44,538 bases of DNA from an uncultured Bacteroidales bacterium (GTDB lineage: Bacteria > Bacteroidota > Bacteroidia > Bacteroidales > UBA932): contig CALVAJ010000016.1 of assembly GCA_944325505.1 (NCBI GenBank), positions 1-44,538 of the forward strand, in the 5' to 3' direction. The position numbers were made by a program, and so were the translations under genes. This document shows, piece by piece, positions 42,805 to 44,538 of this stretch (positions are counted from its first letter, which is position 1; each line of letters starts with the position of its first letter). A model generated the notes under the pieces. It was not told the DNA's origin and made no database searches. It saw nothing but the letters and a program-made list of their open reading frames with translations.

Positions 42805-44220
42805 ATGAATAATAAAGTATTTAAAATATACCGGTCCCGCCGGATCTGTATCCCGGCGGCTTCACTGCTTGTCCTTGCTTCTTCCTTTTCCTGTAAAGAA
42901 GCCATGTATGAATCTATTCCGTACAGTCCGCAGGAAAGAGGGGAAGCGGTCAGTATCGGAGCCCCTTCGGATGCCCTGTGGATAAAGGCGGGAGAGACAC
43001 TCAGACCAACGCTTGTGCTGGAATATGAAAACGGAGAAACGGCAAAGGTCCTGGCATCGGATATCGGCTGGAGTATCGGGGATCCGTCGGTAGCTGTCGG
43101 GGAGGCTGCCGGAATCAAAGGTCTTGTTCCCGGAACGACCATGGTAAAGGCTGCGGCAGGAGAGAGTTCTGCTGATTTTACCCTTACTGTCAAGGACGGA
43201 AAGTCTACGACTGGTATCACTGCCGCATTGACGGAGGAACATATATACAGCAAGGGACATTATCTTGACAGGAATTCCGTTATACAGGGATTCGACATTA
43301 CCGGCAAAGGCGATCTGTATTATATGCAGATAGCAGGCTCCGATTATCACAACCTGGCAGTCATCCGTACAAAGCCGAATAAAGGCGATTATATTACGGA
43401 TAACTCCAATGTAATGTATTTCAAGTATTTCGGACACGGTACCAACTTCGCTGTCGAAGAAGCTGCCGACGGGGACTACATATGGATAGGAAGCTATGGC
43501 TCGAAGAACTCATCGGGCGAATACTGGAACAGCCAGACAATCGCCAGGGTAAAATACGAACCTGGCAAGACTGTCACTCCGGATATGTGCGACACGCATT
43601 TTTATATAGGTGCCAGAAAAGAGATACATCCGGCGCTTGATGTAGAGAATGATGTCCTTGCTGTCTACTATCCTGGCGAGAATGCTTCCAGATGCGTCCG
43701 TCTTTACTCTCTGAGCGATGCCATGGCTCTTCCTCCGACTGCCGTTACTCTCCAGTCCGTGTCTTACGGCGGGAATGCAAGCTCGGATCCTGAAATGTCG
43801 GTTTCTCCTGAAGTGAACGTGAAGGACTTGCGTATGCTGACTTCTCTATCTGAAATAAGTTTCCAGGGTCAGGCCGCCGCTACCGGTCCCGATGAGATAT
43901 CATATTATGACTGGCAGGGGTTCGACCTTTCCGACGGACTGCTGTACTGGCTTGAAGGCGAGGGGAGCACCTCCGGCAGCCTGGCGTATCTTACTGTAAT
44001 GGACTGTTACGGAAATACTATAGAAGACCGCACGGCAGTCGCCGCCGCTTCGGACAAGACGGCAGTCGCTTCTCTCGGTATTACTTCGACCGGTTTTATG
44101 GAGGCTGAAGGAGTAAAGGTCCATAACGGACACCTTTATATAGGCTTTGCATCGAGAGATGCCGTCAATGATAAAGACCGTCGCCGTGCAAATGTCCTGC
44201 TTTACGATCAGGTCAAATAA
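42805..44220 (+). CDS. predicted beta-propeller lipoprotein, helveticin J/TarC-baseplate-like
   Basis: A 471-aa lipoprotein (lipobox ASSFSC, Cys30) that ends the locus, 12 bases after the previous gene. Residues about 45-130 form an Ig-like (Big_2-type) domain with IKAGETLRPTLVLEY, ending FTLTVKDG. The rest (about 145-471) has repeated beta-blade patterns. The segments VIQGFDITGKGDLYYMQIAG, FKYFGHGTNFAVEEAADGDY, YIWIGSYGSKNSSGEYW and TIARVKYEPGKTV resemble the helveticin J / teichoic-acid-biosynthesis-protein-C / phage baseplate propeller family, in which a FGHG-type motif precedes a blade and an IARxxxxxG segment follows. This link is my own pattern recognition and has not been searched. The function is unknown; carbohydrate recognition fits the context. 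Confidence 0.72.
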   Translation: MNNKVFKIYRSRRICIPAASLLVLASSFSCKEAMYESIPYSPQERGEAVSIGAPSDALWIKAGETLRPTLVLEYENGETAKVLASDIGWSIGDPSVAVGEAAGIKGLVPGTTMVKAAAGESSADFTLTVKDGKSTTGITAALTEEHIYSKGHYLDRNSVIQGFDITGKGDLYYMQIAGSDYHNLAVIRTKPNKGDYITDNSNVMYFKYFGHGTNFAVEEAADGDYIWIGSYGSKNSSGEYWNSQTIARVKYEPGKTVTPDMCDTHFYIGARKEIHPALDVENDVLAVYYPGENASRCVRLYSLSDAMALPPTAVTLQSVSYGGNASSDPEMSVSPEVNVKDLRMLTSLSEISFQGQAAATGPDEISYYDWQGFDLSDGLLYWLEGEGSTSGSLAYLTVMDCYGNTIEDRTAVAAASDKTAVASLGITSTGFMEAEGVKVHNGHLYIGFASRDAVNDKDRRRANVLLYDQVK

Positions 44221-44254
44221 TATGTGATACTGACATCTCGATTCTATTTCAAAA

Positions 44255-44297
44255 AAACGATTCCGCATGAAAAATTTTTTTTCATACGGAATTGTTT
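44255..44297. terminator. long AT-rich inverted repeat downstream of the Sus-like locus
   Basis: Arms at about 44255-44274 and 44278-44297 pair over some 18-20 bases with one G-T and one C-A position. On the minus strand the 3' arm runs into a T-run, whereas on the plus strand no T-run follows. It may terminate transcription from either side. Its position 35 bases after the last stop suggests it closes the locus. Confidence 0.5.
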
Positions 44298-44379
44298 GAG
44301 AATCAGGTGTCTTGACGAGGGATGATGAGATTTGAGAGGGTGGGACAGGAAAAATAAGGACTAAAAAAGTTGAAAAAAG

Positions 44380-44410
44380 TTTGGAAGTAAAGAAAAAAGG
44401 TGTACCTTTG
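44380..44410 (+). promoter_or_regulatory. strong promoter, probably of an rRNA operon
   Basis: TTTGG (44380-44384) and TACCTTTG (44403-44410) are separated close to the optimum (19 bases after TTTG). A-tracts upstream (44350-44378) look like an UP element. This form is typical of Bacteroidales rRNA promoters. Confidence 0.82.
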
Positions 44411-44538
44411 CAATCCCGTTCGGGAAATGGGGCATGAGAGAGCGAGGCTGAGGGCGATTTTCGAGGGAAAAAGAAGATCATTGACAAGACTGCGGAAAGT
44501 ACAATCAAGTACCTTAGAAAGATGAAACGAGAGCGTCA
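44411..44538 (+). ncRNA. probable 16S rRNA operon leader, continuing past the right edge
   Basis: The 128 bases after the promoter contain no ORF. They include GATCATTGACAAGACTG (from about 44476), which resembles the TTTGACA-containing leader upstream of 16S rRNA in Bacteroidales, followed by an A/G-rich tract. The 16S gene itself is not in the window. The whole 44221-44538 stretch has no protein gene. This identification rests on resemblance. Confidence 0.62.

Noticed and set aside
42805-44220. Functional bacteriocin based on the helveticin J resemblance
   Set aside because: It is a lipoprotein within a SusCD operon with no immunity or export genes; the resemblance is at the level of fold motifs only.

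Overview
The window is a chromosomal segment of a Bacteroidota bacterium, almost certainly order Bacteroidales. Evidence: SusC/SusD pairs with an ECF sigma/FecR switch, PorT-type outer-membrane barrels, BT_3987-type surface lipoproteins, an NqrABCDEF sodium pump, and many promoters of the Bacteroidota form TTG-N19-22-TAnnTTTG. Most genes lack a Shine-Dalgarno (SD) sequence. Base composition looks near 50% GC, so Bacteroides proper is less likely than a higher-GC Bacteroidales genus. I cannot name the genus.

Layout. 1-6111 (minus): complete nqrABCDEF operon closed by a perfect hairpin terminator. 6187-11835 (plus): a UvrD/PcrA helicase, a lipoprotein with a DUF6359-like end, a small outer-membrane barrel and a PLP aminotransferase. 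11837-15520 (minus): a GH84 O-GlcNAcase-like enzyme and an M28-family protein whose active site looks broken. 15611-18431 (plus): a TPR protein and a WalJ/YycJ-like metallo-hydrolase. 18536-20652 (minus): ribosomal protein bS21 under its own promoter, then a sirtuin and an AAA ATPase. 20860-27857 (plus): an outer-membrane barrel, a small lipoprotein, rplU-rpmA, serS, ruvC and a large TonB-type receptor. 27860-34313 (minus): an operon of polyprenol-phosphate glycosyltransferase, dihydroorotase and EamA transporter, then a tricorn-like S41 protease. 34513-44220 (plus): ECF sigma, FecR anti-sigma, SusC with an N-terminal signalling domain, SusD, a DUF1735 plus discoidin lipoprotein, and a predicted beta-propeller lipoprotein. 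44221-44538: an inverted repeat, then a very strong promoter and a leader that look like the start of an rRNA operon whose 16S gene lies outside the window.

How the genes work together. Much of the window is housekeeping: sodium-motive respiration, repair, translation and pyrimidine synthesis. The main accessory unit is the locus at 34.5-44.2 kb. It has the architecture of a trans-envelope-signalling glycan (PUL-like) uptake system, with ligand capture by SusD and two further surface lipoproteins, import by SusC, and signalling through the SusC N-terminal domain, FecR and the sigma factor. It encodes no degradative enzyme. Its last gene resembles, by my reading, the helveticin J / teichoic-acid-protein-C / phage-baseplate propeller family, which is unusual in this setting.

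The most notable small-scale signals are the perfect extended SD on rpsU, set against a genome that mostly ignores SD; two terminators embedded in the 3' coding ends of convergent genes; and promoters so close to start codons that the messages should be nearly leaderless. I did not find CRISPR arrays, complete insertion sequences, prophage genes or tRNAs.
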